From: Coprococcus eutactus
GTDB taxonomy: Bacteria; Bacillota; Clostridia; Lachnospirales; Lachnospiraceae
NCBI RefSeq assembly: GCF_025149915.1
Contig: NZ_CP102278.1
Location: 248,001 to 312,000, forward strand
Direction: 5' to 3'
DNA: 64,000 nt
Shown here: positions 53,840-62,814 of the stretch, one piece after another
How positions within the stretch are numbered: position 1 is the first letter of the stretch
How the letters are laid out: every line of letters begins with the position of its first letter
The notes under the pieces: generated by a model
Database searches by the model: none
Seen by the model: the letters and a program-made list of their open reading frames with translations, nothing else
What the model was told of the DNA's origin: nothing
Made by a program: the position numbers and the translations under genes

Positions 53840-55075
53840 ATGAAGAGAGTTGTTGTAACAGGAATGGGTGCAGTTACACCTATAGGAAACAGTGTAGAAG
53901 AGTTCTGGGAGAATATAAAGAAGAATACAGTTGGAATCGGAGAGATCACCAAGTTTGATGTCAGCGATTACAAGTGCAAGCTTGCCGCTGAGGTGAAAAA
54001 CTTTGATCCAAAGCAGTACATGGATCCAAAGGCAGCAAGACGTATGGAGCCATTTTGTCAGTATGCCATAGCAGCTACAGGCGAGGCGATCAAGGATGCA
54101 GGTCTTGACCTTGAGAAGGAAGACAGAACAAGGATAGGAACATGTATAGGAAACGGACTTGGCGGTGTGGCAACCATAGAGAAGGAGCACAAGAAGGTCG
54201 TAGAGGGCAAAGCGAACAGGGTCAGTGTAATGATGGTTCCTATGATGATATCCAACATGGCTGCGGGTAATGTTGCAATACAGTTTGGTCTTGAGGGCAA
54301 ATGTACAGACATAGTTACAGCCTGTGCTACAGGAACAAACTCTATAGGAGAGGCATACAGATATATACAGGCAGGAGAGGCAGATGTCATGGTAGCCGGA
54401 GGCGCTGAGTCACCTATCTGCGAGACAAATGTATCAGGATTTATATCAATGACAGCGCTTTCAAGCGCAGAGGATCCAATGAGAGCATCCATACCATTTG
54501 ACAAGGATAGATGCGGATTTGTAATTGCCGAGGGTGCCGGCGTGGTAGTACTTGAATCCCTTGAGCATGCACAGGCGAGAGGTGCTCAGATACTTGCTGA
54601 GGTAGTAGGTTATGGCTCAACATGTGACGCATATCACATCACATCCCCTAAGGAGGATGGAAGCGGCGCAGGTCGTGCCATGAAGCTTGCCATGGAAGAG
54701 GCAGGAATCTCACCTGCTGACGTTGACTATATCAATGCTCATGGAACAAGCACGCATCACAATGATCTGTTTGAGACGAGAGCTATCAAGTATGCTATGG
54801 GCGATGATGCATACAATGTGAATATCAATTCCACAAAGTCTATGATAGGACATCTGTTTGGAGCTGCCGGTGCAGTTGAGTTCATCACATGCGTGAAGTC
54901 CATAGAGGATTCATACATCCATCCAACAGTTGGTCTCCGTGAGACTGAGGGTGAAATGGATCTTAACTATACAATGGGTGAGGGTGTTCATAAGGACATT
55001 ACATATGCACTCAGCAACTCACTGGGATTTGGCGGACACAACGCAAGTATCCTTGTAAAGAAGTTTGAGGCATAG
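53840..55075 (+). CDS. fabF: 3-oxoacyl-ACP synthase II
   Basis: A 411-residue condensing enzyme that elongates acyl-ACP with malonyl-ACP. The catalytic triad is complete: Cys in TACATGTNSIG near 163, His in NAHGTSTHHND and His in KSMIGHLFGAAG. The ATG at 53840 (MKRVVVTGMG) is the homology-supported start, with GAGGTATGAG upstream; in-frame codons before it lie in the leader hairpin. No fabH, fabK, fabZ or acc genes are visible in the window. Confidence 0.96.
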   Translation: MKRVVVTGMGAVTPIGNSVEEFWENIKKNTVGIGEITKFDVSDYKCKLAAEVKNFDPKQYMDPKAARRMEPFCQYAIAATGEAIKDAGLDLEKEDRTRIGTCIGNGLGGVATIEKEHKKVVEGKANRVSVMMVPMMISNMAAGNVAIQFGLEGKCTDIVTACATGTNSIGEAYRYIQAGEADVMVAGGAESPICETNVSGFISMTALSSAEDPMRASIPFDKDRCGFVIAEGAGVVVLESLEHAQARGAQILAEVVGYGSTCDAYHITSPKEDGSGAGRAMKLAMEEAGISPADVDYINAHGTSTHHNDLFETRAIKYAMGDDAYNVNINSTKSMIGHLFGAAGAVEFITCVKSIEDSYIHPTVGLRETEGEMDLNYTMGEGVHKDITYALSNSLGFGGHNASILVKKFEA

Positions 55076-55100
55076 GACAGCAAAAAGGAGGGTTACAGTT

Positions 55101-55994
55101 ATGTATGAGAACAAGAATATGCTCAGCTGGCTTGGATATTTTGCAGATATGATGAAGGTCAGCCCTGAGAAGATAAAGATGCTGAATATATGTGGAAAGC
55201 AGAAGAATGTTGTTCCAACTATAGACACGCACAAGAGGGTACTGATATTTGCCGATGAGAGTCATGAGGATCTTCTCTACACACTGTGGGAGAAGGGATT
55301 TGGCGAGTATGACATGTGGTATGCCGAGGGAATTGAGCCTGGCGGCGAGGTACATCACGACAAGATAGAGAAGGTGCTCAATAAAAAGATAACAGGACCA
55401 ACAGCTATATTTATCATGAACGAAAAGACCAGAGAGTCTGTAAGATATGGAATAGCAAACGATTTCTTCTCAGCAGGTACGGTTCACTATGTTGGCAAAG
55501 AGATACGTGCAGTTATCATGAGTCTGCTTGACGTTGACACACACGATACGATCCTTGCACTTCAGGCTGAGAGTATTGTCATAGAGGCTGCCATAGTTGC
55601 CAGCGAGGGCAATATCATAGCAGTGGAGCCGGATGAAGGCTCTAGACGTTCCATGGAAGAGAATGTGGACAAGTTTGGCGTACATAATGTCCAGATCATC
55701 CCAGATATGAGCGAGGAGACCTTGGCAGCGATACCTGTTCCAAGGCTTGCGTTTATAGTTGCCAACCATTATCTTGAGTCTGATATGGAGAGACTTTTGA
55801 AGATCAATCCGGAGATGCAGTTCGTCATATATACTCTTGATCTTGGTATACTTGCCCAGGCAAAGCTTATATTTGACAAGCTGGGGATAAAGAATATGGA
55901 GGCAATTCAGATATCCGTATCCAAAACAAATAAGGATAATATGTTCGTGACACAGCCATCACCTTGGCTTATCACAGGTGCGGCTGAGAAATAA
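55101..55994 (+). CDS. CbiT-like protein (precorrin methyltransferase fold, degenerate)
   Basis: A 297-residue protein. The C-terminal half reads like a class-I methyltransferase of the CbiT type (LDVDTHDTILALQAESIVIE, NIIAVEPDEGSRRSMEENVDKFGVHNVQII), but the glycine-rich SAM-binding loop after VDTHDTIL is lacking, replaced by QAESIV. The N-terminal half resembles the CbiE side of CbiET. No other cobalamin gene is near. It begins 25 bases after fabF with AAAGGAGG and probably shares its transcript. SAM binding and corrin methylation are doubtful; its role is unknown. Confidence 0.6.
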   Translation: MYENKNMLSWLGYFADMMKVSPEKIKMLNICGKQKNVVPTIDTHKRVLIFADESHEDLLYTLWEKGFGEYDMWYAEGIEPGGEVHHDKIEKVLNKKITGPTAIFIMNEKTRESVRYGIANDFFSAGTVHYVGKEIRAVIMSLLDVDTHDTILALQAESIVIEAAIVASEGNIIAVEPDEGSRRSMEENVDKFGVHNVQIIPDMSEETLAAIPVPRLAFIVANHYLESDMERLLKINPEMQFVIYTLDLGILAQAKLIFDKLGIKNMEAIQISVSKTNKDNMFVTQPSPWLITGAAEK

Positions 55995-56048
55995 ACGGAT
56001 TATTAGAAGCTGTAACGAAATATAATAGTAACAAACTATAATAATAAG

Positions 56049-56121
56049 AACAAATGCCAAAAGAGACTGATTGATATGTAAGAGCTTATGAGATCAGTTC
56101 CTTCTGGCATTTGTTTTTTTT
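56049..56121 (+). terminator. Terminator after the CbiT-like gene
   Basis: AACAAATGCCA (56049-56059) pairs with TGGCATTTGTT (56105-56115), with an inner ACTGAT/ATCAGT pairing, followed by a run of T. Confidence 0.85.
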
Positions 56122-56170
56122 ATTCGTGATCAGCCGTTAGCAGCAATGTGCTGGCACTGTGTTGGATATT

Positions 56171-56914
56171 TTAAGAAATAGGCGGCATCCGGGTGTCCTG
56201 AAGTCTGATTATGCCAAGGATAGTTCCGAGGCATATGATGTCGCTGGTGAGATAAATGGATTTGTCACATCTGCTGACAGCTTCAAGGTATGGTGAACCG
56301 TCGCGCTCGGTGTACTTGCGGATCATCTCAACGCCGTCCTCGTTGAGAAATACTGCGATGTCACCCAATCTTGGAAAATCCTTCTCCACTGCAAGTAAGT
56401 CATCCTTCATATATATAGGATGAAGCATGTTAGTGGTGAGGCGCAGGCAATAATCTGCTGTTGGAAAATAATCAGCAGGCATGTCTATGAATTCTGTTGC
56501 GTGTGTAGAGTAGTCGGTGTTGGAAGCCAGCGTGTGAGTTGACGAGATACATGGTATCTTTCGTGTGCTGGCAGTGGAATTCCTGCCTGGAAGCTGGCGC
56601 TGCATGTGGTCCTCAGAGTCCGCCATGAGCATGACCATGTTCTTGCCATGTATGTTGAGAGTCCTGAATTTGCTCAGAAGATAGAGCTCTTCGTGTGTCA
56701 GACTCTGGCGATGCAGAAAACCGTCCATGGTGCAGCCTAGTGCATCCGCAATAGAAATCATAAGCTGTATTCCCGGACTCTTGGTCTTGCCGCTCCTGAT
56801 TGCTTTTATCGTATCCTCAGAAATGCCAGTCATATCGGCAAGTTGGCTGATAGTTACACCTTTTTCAGCCATGACATCTTTGAGTCTGTATCCTATATCG
56901 TAATAATCTCCCAT
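56171..56914 (-). CDS. XRE-family regulator with S24-peptidase-like C-terminal domain
   Basis: A 247-residue protein. The N-terminal helix-turn-helix (ISQLADMTGISEDTIKAIRSGKT, about 21-43) is classical XRE. The C-terminal part (about 150-235) resembles LexA/CI-type S24 domains (YCLRLTTNMLHPIYMKDDLL, GDIAVFLNEDGVEMIRKY), but NML replaces the catalytic GDSM serine motif, so self-cleavage is unlikely. The ATG at 56914 is chosen over 56929 because GAGGTGGG lies just upstream of it. Its targets are unknown. Confidence 0.82.
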   Translation of the reverse strand: MGDYYDIGYRLKDVMAEKGVTISQLADMTGISEDTIKAIRSGKTKSPGIQLMISIADALGCTMDGFLHRQSLTHEELYLLSKFRTLNIHGKNMVMLMADSEDHMQRQLPGRNSTASTRKIPCISSTHTLASNTDYSTHATEFIDMPADYFPTADYCLRLTTNMLHPIYMKDDLLAVEKDFPRLGDIAVFLNEDGVEMIRKYTERDGSPYLEAVSRCDKSIYLTSDIICLGTILGIIRLQDTRMPPIS

Positions 56915-57030
56915 ATATACCCACCTCATAAAAAAATCTAAAATTTGTAAAAATGCACTGAGATATGCAAATTATACAAACAGATATATCTATTATATAT
57001 AGAAGAAATGCAAATGTCCATATCAAAGTG

Positions 57031-57076
57031 TAAAAAACTACACCAGCGCGCATATTGCCGGTGCGCACTGGTGTAG
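57031..57076 (-). terminator. Leftward terminator hairpin
   Basis: CTACACCAG (57038-57046) pairs with CTGGTGTAG (57068-57076), extended inside by GCGCA/TGCGC. On the minus strand the stem is followed by TTTTTTAC. No leftward gene is recognised to its right, so it hints at an unannotated leftward transcript. Confidence 0.65.
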
Positions 57077-57695
57077 AAACATCTCTTCCATTTGTCTTGC
57101 AAATAGGTATAATAGAAGTATCTGTTACATCGAGAGATGACAAGGGGGTCATTTTCTACAACGATCTGTCACAATGGGGGTGACGGATTTCGGCAGAGGG
57201 AACAAGGCTATCACATACCGAGCGTTGGGCGTCGATATGAAGATAGTCTTTTTTCGTGGGCTGGGGACGGCTGTGTATTTTTCGGGAACAAGTAATCATC
57301 TGCTATATATGTGGTATCACGCTCTACTACCCTCACTTCGGTTTGCTTCTTATCCCAGGGGGTGTTTGGGATTGGGTATAGGGAAAATATTGTAGTAAAT
57401 AAAGCTGAATTCTGAGTGAAATAGAAAAACGGTGCGTTACAAAACACAGTTGCGTATAGATTTAATGCTGTTGCTTAGAGTGGTTTGAATGGAATTGACA
57501 GAAGTTTGCTGATTATAAACTAAATGTTAAAATTATTAAAAAAGTATAAACTGGTGATACGCTAGGTTTTATGCGGGTTTCTTGCGAAAACTGTAACAAA
57601 AACAAGTTTTTGTTATAAAAAACAATACAAATATAAAAAATGATTAAAATATGACTATAAGGGCAAATAAATGACTTTAAATTTGTTTTGAATGG

Positions 57696-57704
57696 TGCTA
57701 AAAT
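57696..57704 (+). promoter_or_regulatory. Extended -10 element upstream of the HAD gene
   Basis: TGCTAAAAT (57696-57704) matches an extended -10 (TGn plus TAAAAT), 55 bases before the HAD start. No good -35 box. It could also be a promoter for the atp operon. Confidence 0.4.
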
Positions 57705-57759
57705 ACGCAAGCAAGGAGCGAGAGAGCTCGTAAATAAAAAAATAGGGGATTATGACCGT

Positions 57760-58233
57760 ATGAATGTAGTATTTTTTGATGTAGACGGCGTACTGAATTC
57801 AGAAAAATTCCTGTGTGATAAACAAGGGGAGTTTATAAATCCAAAGAATGTGGCGAATCTTAAAATGATAGTTGATGCCACACAGGCTAAGCTGGTTATG
57901 ACCAGTGACTGGAGAAAACAGGTGATCGATAAGGATGTCAGTAAAGCACATGTAAGAGAACTGATAGGCAGACTTGCTGATGCTGGATTGGAAGTTTATG
58001 GGGCAACTCCTTCAGGGGATGAACTTAGAAACAAGTATGGCAATTATACCAGAGCATGTGCGGTCAAGGAGTATGTGACCGCCAATTCCGTGGAAGGATA
58101 TGTCATATTGGATGACATGGATATGGACTGGGAGATTCATGGTCTTGATTCTCATTGGATCAATACGGAGAATGTACTTGTGGGGTTGACTGAGGCAGAT
58201 GCCAGGAATGCTGTTTCCATAATAAATGGATAA
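57760..58233 (+). CDS. HAD-fold protein of the RNA-repair-associated (HAD_SAK) type
   Basis: A 157-residue HAD-like phosphatase. The nucleophile motif is VVFFDVDGVLNSEKF at the N-terminus, followed by KLVMTSDWRK and the C-terminal GYVILDDMDMDWEIHGLDSHWI with the metal-binding Asp pair. This matches the HAD family described in Swiss Army Knife RNA-repair proteins, where it acts as a polynucleotide phosphatase; here it stands alone. I use ATG 57760 with AGGGGA ten bases upstream. It lies just before the atp operon. Confidence 0.75.
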   Translation: MNVVFFDVDGVLNSEKFLCDKQGEFINPKNVANLKMIVDATQAKLVMTSDWRKQVIDKDVSKAHVRELIGRLADAGLEVYGATPSGDELRNKYGNYTRACAVKEYVTANSVEGYVILDDMDMDWEIHGLDSHWINTENVLVGLTEADARNAVSIING

Positions 58234-58272
58234 CGGCATCATGACATATAATAAACAGTGCGAAAGGAAGTG

Positions 58273-58963
58273 ATGTCTTACGGATCTGGCAGAAGAGTTA
58301 TCCAATGAACTCCAATGCAAAACAGTATTTACAATACCAATATTTGGTGGGATACCGGTAACAGAGTCCGTGGTGGTAACATGGATCATTATGGCGGTAC
58401 TTGTGTTGTTATCTATCATACTTGTAAGGAATCTCAAGGTTGAGAACCCTGGCAAGAAACAGCTTGTGCTGGAGACCATAATAACGACCTTTAACAATCT
58501 GTTCAAAGGTGTTATCGGAGAGGCTGGAATGAAGTATGTTCCATATCTGATAACGGTTATTCTGTACATTGGTATGGCCAACATCATGGGTGTGTTTGGA
58601 TTTAAACCACCGACAAAGGATTTGAATGTGACAGCCTCGCTTGCCATCATGAGTATAGTTCTCGTGCAGGTGGCAGGAATAAGAGGAAAGGGAACAAAGG
58701 GCTGGGTCAAGAGCTTTGCAGAGCCGGTAGCAATAGTTGCACCGCTTAATGTGCTTGAGCTTGTCATCAAGCCGCTGTCGCTGTGTATGCGACTATTTGG
58801 TAATGTTCTCGGAGCATTCGTCATTATGAAACTGATAGAGGCAGTAGTTCCACTCATTGTCCCTATCCCACTCAGCCTGTATTTTGATTTCTTTGATGGA
58901 TTCTTGCAGGCATTTGTATTTACTTTCCTGACTACGCTTTACATGCAGGAAGCGATGGAGTAA
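58273..58963 (+). CDS. atpB: ATP synthase F0 subunit a (5' end ambiguous, possible frameshift)
   Basis: The proton-channel subunit. Membrane helices and the essential Arg in KPLSLCMRLFGNVLGAF are clear, and the gene ends at 58963. The first GTG in frame (58370) would start just before helix 1. However, the preceding codons in the same frame read ELSNELQCKTVFTIPIFGGI, which looks like the family's N-terminus and has no ATG, GTG or TTG. An ATG at 58273 with AAGGAAG upstream is one frame off; skipping one base after MSY (at 58282) joins it. So the true start is 58273 with a frameshift or base error, or the start is non-standard. Function is probably kept because this is the only copy seen. Confidence 0.85.
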
Positions 58964-59007
58964 AGATTATTTGAAGTTTAAAATGAAAATAAGAAGGAGA
59001 AAATGAT

Positions 59008-59232
59008 ATGAACGGATTATTAGCAATTGGAGCAGGTATAGCAGCATTAGTAGGACTTGGAGCAGGACTTGGAATCGGCCTTGCAACATCAAAGGCAGTT
59101 GAGGCTGTAGCAAGACAGCCGGAGGCAGACGGAAAGATCACAAAGCTTCTTATCATCGGTTGTGCCCTTGCAGAGGCAACAGCTATCTACGGTTTCGTTA
59201 TCGGACTTCTTGCAATCATTCTTCTTAAATAA
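59008..59232 (+). CDS. atpE: ATP synthase F0 subunit c
   Basis: A 74-residue hairpin of two membrane helices. The ion-binding Glu is in [12 protein letters not shown]. The helix-1 position that is Gln in sodium-type c subunits is Ile here (GLGIGLAT), and Ala follows the Glu instead of Ser/Thr, which argues for protons as the coupling ion. The polar loop RQPEADGK is typical. AGAAGGAGA precedes ATG 59008. Confidence 0.95.
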   Translation: MNGLLAIGAGIAALVGLGAGLGIGLATSKAVEAVARQPEADGKITKLLIIGCALAEATAIYGFVIGLLAIILLK

Positions 59233-59353
59233 TCAGATTTTAGGTCAGATGGATATTTTGATATAAATATCTAATAGAAATCTGGAGTTGCAGAAGAGAT
59301 GCAGATTCATCTGTATATGCAGATAACAGAAACAGAAAGATAGGAGTGGCTAT

Positions 59354-59869
59354 ATGATTGATATAGAATTTTCTACAATAGCATTCACCATTATCAACTT
59401 AATAGTTCTGTTTCTTCTTTTGAAGAAGTTCTTGATTGGACCGATCAACGATGTCATCAAGAAGAGAGAAGATATGATCGCTGGCAATATATCGGATGCC
59501 AACAATCAGAAGGCTGAAGCGATGAAGCTCAAGGCACAGTATGAGGATACCCTTGCAGGGGTTGATGCAGAGTGCAGAGAACTTCGAGAGAAATCCCGTG
59601 TGGAGGCCAAGAATGAGTATAGCCGTATTATAGATCAGGCTGATGCAAAGTCAGTCAAGATGATAAAGGATGCGGAGAAGACCATAGAGATCAAGCAGAA
59701 CAAGGCACTTTCTGATATGCAGTCACAGATCGCAGAGCTTGCAATGGCAGCAGCCGGCAAGATAGTGGGCGGTGAAGGTGATGCGGCATCAGCAGGTTCA
59801 GCCATGTATGATGACTTTTTAAATGAAGTGAATAAAGCAGGTGATTCAGGTGACGCAGAAGGCAATTAA
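59354..59869 (+). CDS. atpF: ATP synthase F0 subunit b
   Basis: A 171-residue stator protein: one N-terminal membrane helix (IAFTIINLIVLFLLLKKFL) and a long charged helical stalk (KLKAQYEDTLAGVDAECREL). ATG 59354 follows ATAGGAGTGG. Its end overlaps atpH by about 20 bases. Confidence 0.94.
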   Translation: MIDIEFSTIAFTIINLIVLFLLLKKFLIGPINDVIKKREDMIAGNISDANNQKAEAMKLKAQYEDTLAGVDAECRELREKSRVEAKNEYSRIIDQADAKSVKMIKDAEKTIEIKQNKALSDMQSQIAELAMAAAGKIVGGEGDAASAGSAMYDDFLNEVNKAGDSGDAEGN

Positions 59870-60365
59870 TTACGGAATTGTCCTCTATCAGCTTGGAATC
59901 AGTCAGGACATGGTGGAGGAGATAAAAGCGCTGGTGGATGAAAATCTGGAGTTGGCAGATGCGCTGGCAAGTCCGGTGGTAGAGCATGCAGAAAAGCGCA
60001 AAGTCATTGACAGAGTATTTGACAGATTTGGCAGTAAGGAACTTGTCAATTTTATGAAAACTCTGTGTGACAATGATGGATTTGACATGATAAATGATAT
60101 ATTTGACGAGTATGAGAAGTATGCCAGAGAGCAGCAGGATATCCTTTCGGCAACTCTCTATTATGTCACACCGCCAACTGATAAGCAGAAAGCAGGTATC
60201 GAGGACTTCCTTATGAAAGAGTATGGAAGCAAGGCGGTACAGCTTTCCATGGTGGAGAAAAAAGAATTGATAGGTGGATTTGTCATAAGAACGGGAGACC
60301 GTGAGTACGACAGAAGCATTCTGGGCAGGTACAAATCCCTTAGACAGAAACTGGTTATGAGGTGA
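59850..60365 (+). CDS. atpH: ATP synthase F1 subunit delta
   Basis: A 171-residue stator subunit that joins b to the top of F1. The N-terminus ([16 protein letters not shown]) and C-terminal [21 protein letters not shown] match delta/OSCP. I start at GTG 59850 because homology begins there; GTG 59841 is an alternative. Both lie inside atpF, so translation is coupled. Confidence 0.92.
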   Translation: MTQKAINYGIVLYQLGISQDMVEEIKALVDENLELADALASPVVEHAEKRKVIDRVFDRFGSKELVNFMKTLCDNDGFDMINDIFDEYEKYAREQQDILSATLYYVTPPTDKQKAGIEDFLMKEYGSKAVQLSMVEKKELIGGFVIRTGDREYDRSILGRYKSLRQKLVMR

Positions 60366-60369
60366 TAAA

Positions 60370-61872
60370 TTGAGTTCAATTAGTTCAGAGGATATTATTT
60401 CTATACTCAAAGAAGAGATAGAGAATTATGATTTTGACTCCAGGGACAAAGAAGTCGGCAAGGTCATCTATGTAGGTGATGGAATTGTAACCGTATACGG
60501 TATAGACAATGCCATGTACGGAGAGATCGTCGTCTTTGAGAATGGCGTCAAAGGTATGGTTCAGGATATCAGAAGAACAGAGATAGGATGTATTCTGTTC
60601 GGTCGTGATACAGGAATCAAGGAAGGAACAAAGGTCAGCAGAACAGGCAAGCGTGCAGGTATCCCTGTAGGCGATGCATTTGTCGGACGTATAGTTGATG
60701 CTCTTGGAGCACCTATAGATGGAAAGGGCAGCATAGAGACAACTGATTATCGCCCTATTGAGAATCCGGCACCAAGCATAGTTGATCGTAAGTCGGTCAA
60801 CCAGCCACTTCAGACAGGAATCCTCTCAATAGATGCCATGTTCCCTATAGGTAGAGGACAGAGAGAGCTGATCATAGGAGACAGACAGACAGGTAAGACA
60901 TCCATAGCGATAGATACCATTTTGAATCAGAAGGGTAAGGATGTCATCTGTGTATATGTGGCTATAGGCCAGAAGGCTTCAACCATAGCAAAGGTTGTAA
61001 ACAACCTGAATAAATACGATGCGATGGACTACACGATAGTCGTTGCATCTACAGCAAGTGATTCAGCACCACTTCAGTATATCGCGCCTTATTCAGGCAC
61101 AGCGATCGCGGAGTATTTCATGCATAAGGGCAAGGATGTGCTGATCGTGTACGATGATCTGTCAAAGCACGCAGTTGCTTACAGAACATTGTCACTGCTT
61201 CTCGGACGTTCACCAGGACGTGAAGCATATCCTGGAGATGTATTCTATCTCCATTCAAGACTTCTTGAGAGATCAAGTAAGCTTAAGGATGAGCTGGGCG
61301 GAGGTTCCATCACAGCACTTCCTATTATCGAGACACAGGCAGGTGATGTATCTGCTTATATACCTACAAATGTCATATCTATCACAGATGGACAGATATT
61401 CCTCGAGAGCGATCTGTTCTTCTCAGGTATGAGACCTGCTGTCAACGTTGGTCTGTCGGTATCACGAGTTGGTGGTGCAGCGCAGACGAAAGCGATGAAG
61501 AAGGCCGCAGGAAGTATCCGTATCGATCTGGCACAGTACAGAGAGATGGAGGTGTTCACACAGTTCAGTTCAGATCTGGATGAGAACACCAAGGAACAGC
61601 TGCAGTACGGCAAGGGACTTATGGAGCTTTTAAAGCAGCCTCTGTGCAATCCGCTGTCAATGGCAGAGGAGGTTATCATCCTGGTAGCAGCTACAAATAA
61701 AGTATTCCTTCCAGTAGAGGTTTCGGAGATCAAGAAGAAGAAACTTGAGATGCTTGAGTTCTTCCACAGTGCCCACAAGGATATCGTGGATGAGATCGAG
61801 GAGAAGCAGGTGCTTACTGATGAGCTGAAGGACAAGATAGTCGCAGCTGCTAAGGAGTTTATCGAGAGATAG
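60370..61872 (+). CDS. atpA: ATP synthase F1 subunit alpha
   Basis: A 500-residue regulatory nucleotide-binding subunit. Walker A is [11 protein letters not shown] near 169, Walker B-like [12 protein letters not shown], and [20 protein letters not shown] is typical alpha. The start codon is TTG at 60370, four bases after the atpH stop, with AGGTG just upstream. Confidence 0.97.
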   Translation: MSSISSEDIISILKEEIENYDFDSRDKEVGKVIYVGDGIVTVYGIDNAMYGEIVVFENGVKGMVQDIRRTEIGCILFGRDTGIKEGTKVSRTGKRAGIPVGDAFVGRIVDALGAPIDGKGSIETTDYRPIENPAPSIVDRKSVNQPLQTGILSIDAMFPIGRGQRELIIGDRQTGKTSIAIDTILNQKGKDVICVYVAIGQKASTIAKVVNNLNKYDAMDYTIVVASTASDSAPLQYIAPYSGTAIAEYFMHKGKDVLIVYDDLSKHAVAYRTLSLLLGRSPGREAYPGDVFYLHSRLLERSSKLKDELGGGSITALPIIETQAGDVSAYIPTNVISITDGQIFLESDLFFSGMRPAVNVGLSVSRVGGAAQTKAMKKAAGSIRIDLAQYREMEVFTQFSSDLDENTKEQLQYGKGLMELLKQPLCNPLSMAEEVIILVAATNKVFLPVEVSEIKKKKLEMLEFFHSAHKDIVDEIEEKQVLTDELKDKIVAAAKEFIER

Positions 61873-61913
61873 ATTTCAGAAGAAATTAGAAGATTCGTTG
61901 AGAGGTGATTTGA

Positions 61914-62798
61914 TTGGCAAATACCAAAGAAATCCAGAATAGAATAAAGAGTATCAAGGATACTCAGAAGATCACCAATGCAATGTATATGATCTCATCT
62001 TCCAAGCTGAAAAAGGCCAGGACAGATCTTGAGAATACGGAGCCGTATTTCTACACACTTCAGGTTGCCCTTGCCAGAATGCTCAGACATGTTCCTGAGA
62101 TGGAGCACTTGTACTTCGACAGTAGAGAGGGAATCAAGGAAGAGGACAGAAGACGTGGATATCTTGTGATCACCGCCGATAAAGGTATGGCAGGAGCTTA
62201 CAACCACAATGTAATCAAAATAGCTGAGCAGGAGCTTGCAGCCCACCCGAACAGTGAGCTGTATGTAGTCGGCCAGGTTGGAAGACACTACTTCGCCAAG
62301 AAGGGAGTGCCTATAGATATACATTTCCAGTATACAGCGCAGAATCCTAGTCTTCACAGAGCCAGAGTCATAGCGGACAAGATGCTTGAAAACTATGAGA
62401 ACGGCGATATAGATGAAGTATACATCATATATACCAACATGAAGAGCAGTGTGGTCGTGGAGCCACAGATGATACAGCTTCTCCCTATGAAGAGAACTGA
62501 CTTCGCAGGCGTTCCTGCGGATGTGTTCCACGAGGAGATCACCATGGAGCCTTCACCTAAGGCGGTGCTTGACCGAATCGTGCCAAACTGCGTCATGGGA
62601 TATATATACGGTGCTTTGGTAGAGTCCTTCTGCAGTGAGCAGAACAGCCGAATGATGGCGATGGACTCAGCCACAAAGAGTGCCAAGGAGATGCTAGATG
62701 ATCTCAATATCAAATACAACAGAGCAAGGCAGGCAGCCATAACCCAGGAGATCACCGAGATCGCCGGTGGCGCCAGAGCTCAAAAAGATAGAAGTTAA
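61914..62798 (+). CDS. atpG: ATP synthase F1 subunit gamma
   Basis: A 294-residue central rotor. The N-terminal helix (MANTKEIQNRIKSIKDTQKI) and C-terminal NRARQAAITQEITEIAGGA form the coiled coil, and ITADKGMAGAYNHN is the conserved gamma motif. TTG 61914 is the start, set by AGAGGTG six bases upstream. A large fold-back element separates it from atpD. Confidence 0.95.
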   Translation: MANTKEIQNRIKSIKDTQKITNAMYMISSSKLKKARTDLENTEPYFYTLQVALARMLRHVPEMEHLYFDSREGIKEEDRRRGYLVITADKGMAGAYNHNVIKIAEQELAAHPNSELYVVGQVGRHYFAKKGVPIDIHFQYTAQNPSLHRARVIADKMLENYENGDIDEVYIIYTNMKSSVVVEPQMIQLLPMKRTDFAGVPADVFHEEITMEPSPKAVLDRIVPNCVMGYIYGALVESFCSEQNSRMMAMDSATKSAKEMLDDLNIKYNRARQAAITQEITEIAGGARAQKDRS

Positions 62799-62814
62799 TT
62801 TATATATGTAGATA

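Larger units (their letters stand above)
56915..57759. other. Gene-poor region between the XRE regulator and the HAD gene
   Basis: No supported gene. It holds a leftward terminator hairpin (57038-57076), a TATAAT at 57108-57113 without a -35 box, and a GC-richer stretch 57170-57390 that stays open in both directions for 70-80 codons (plus-strand ATG 57174, minus-strand ORF 57211-57447) without recognisable homology. A strongly AT-rich part (57480-57690) contains a perfect 10-bp hairpin, TAACAAAAAC (57594-57603) with 57606-57615. Confidence 0.5.

Noticed and set aside
57170..57240. tmRNA-like start (GGGGGTGACGGATTTCGGC)
   Set aside because: The first bases resemble a tmRNA 5' end, but no tag-peptide reading frame, no T-arm and no matching acceptor 3' end follow within 400 bases.
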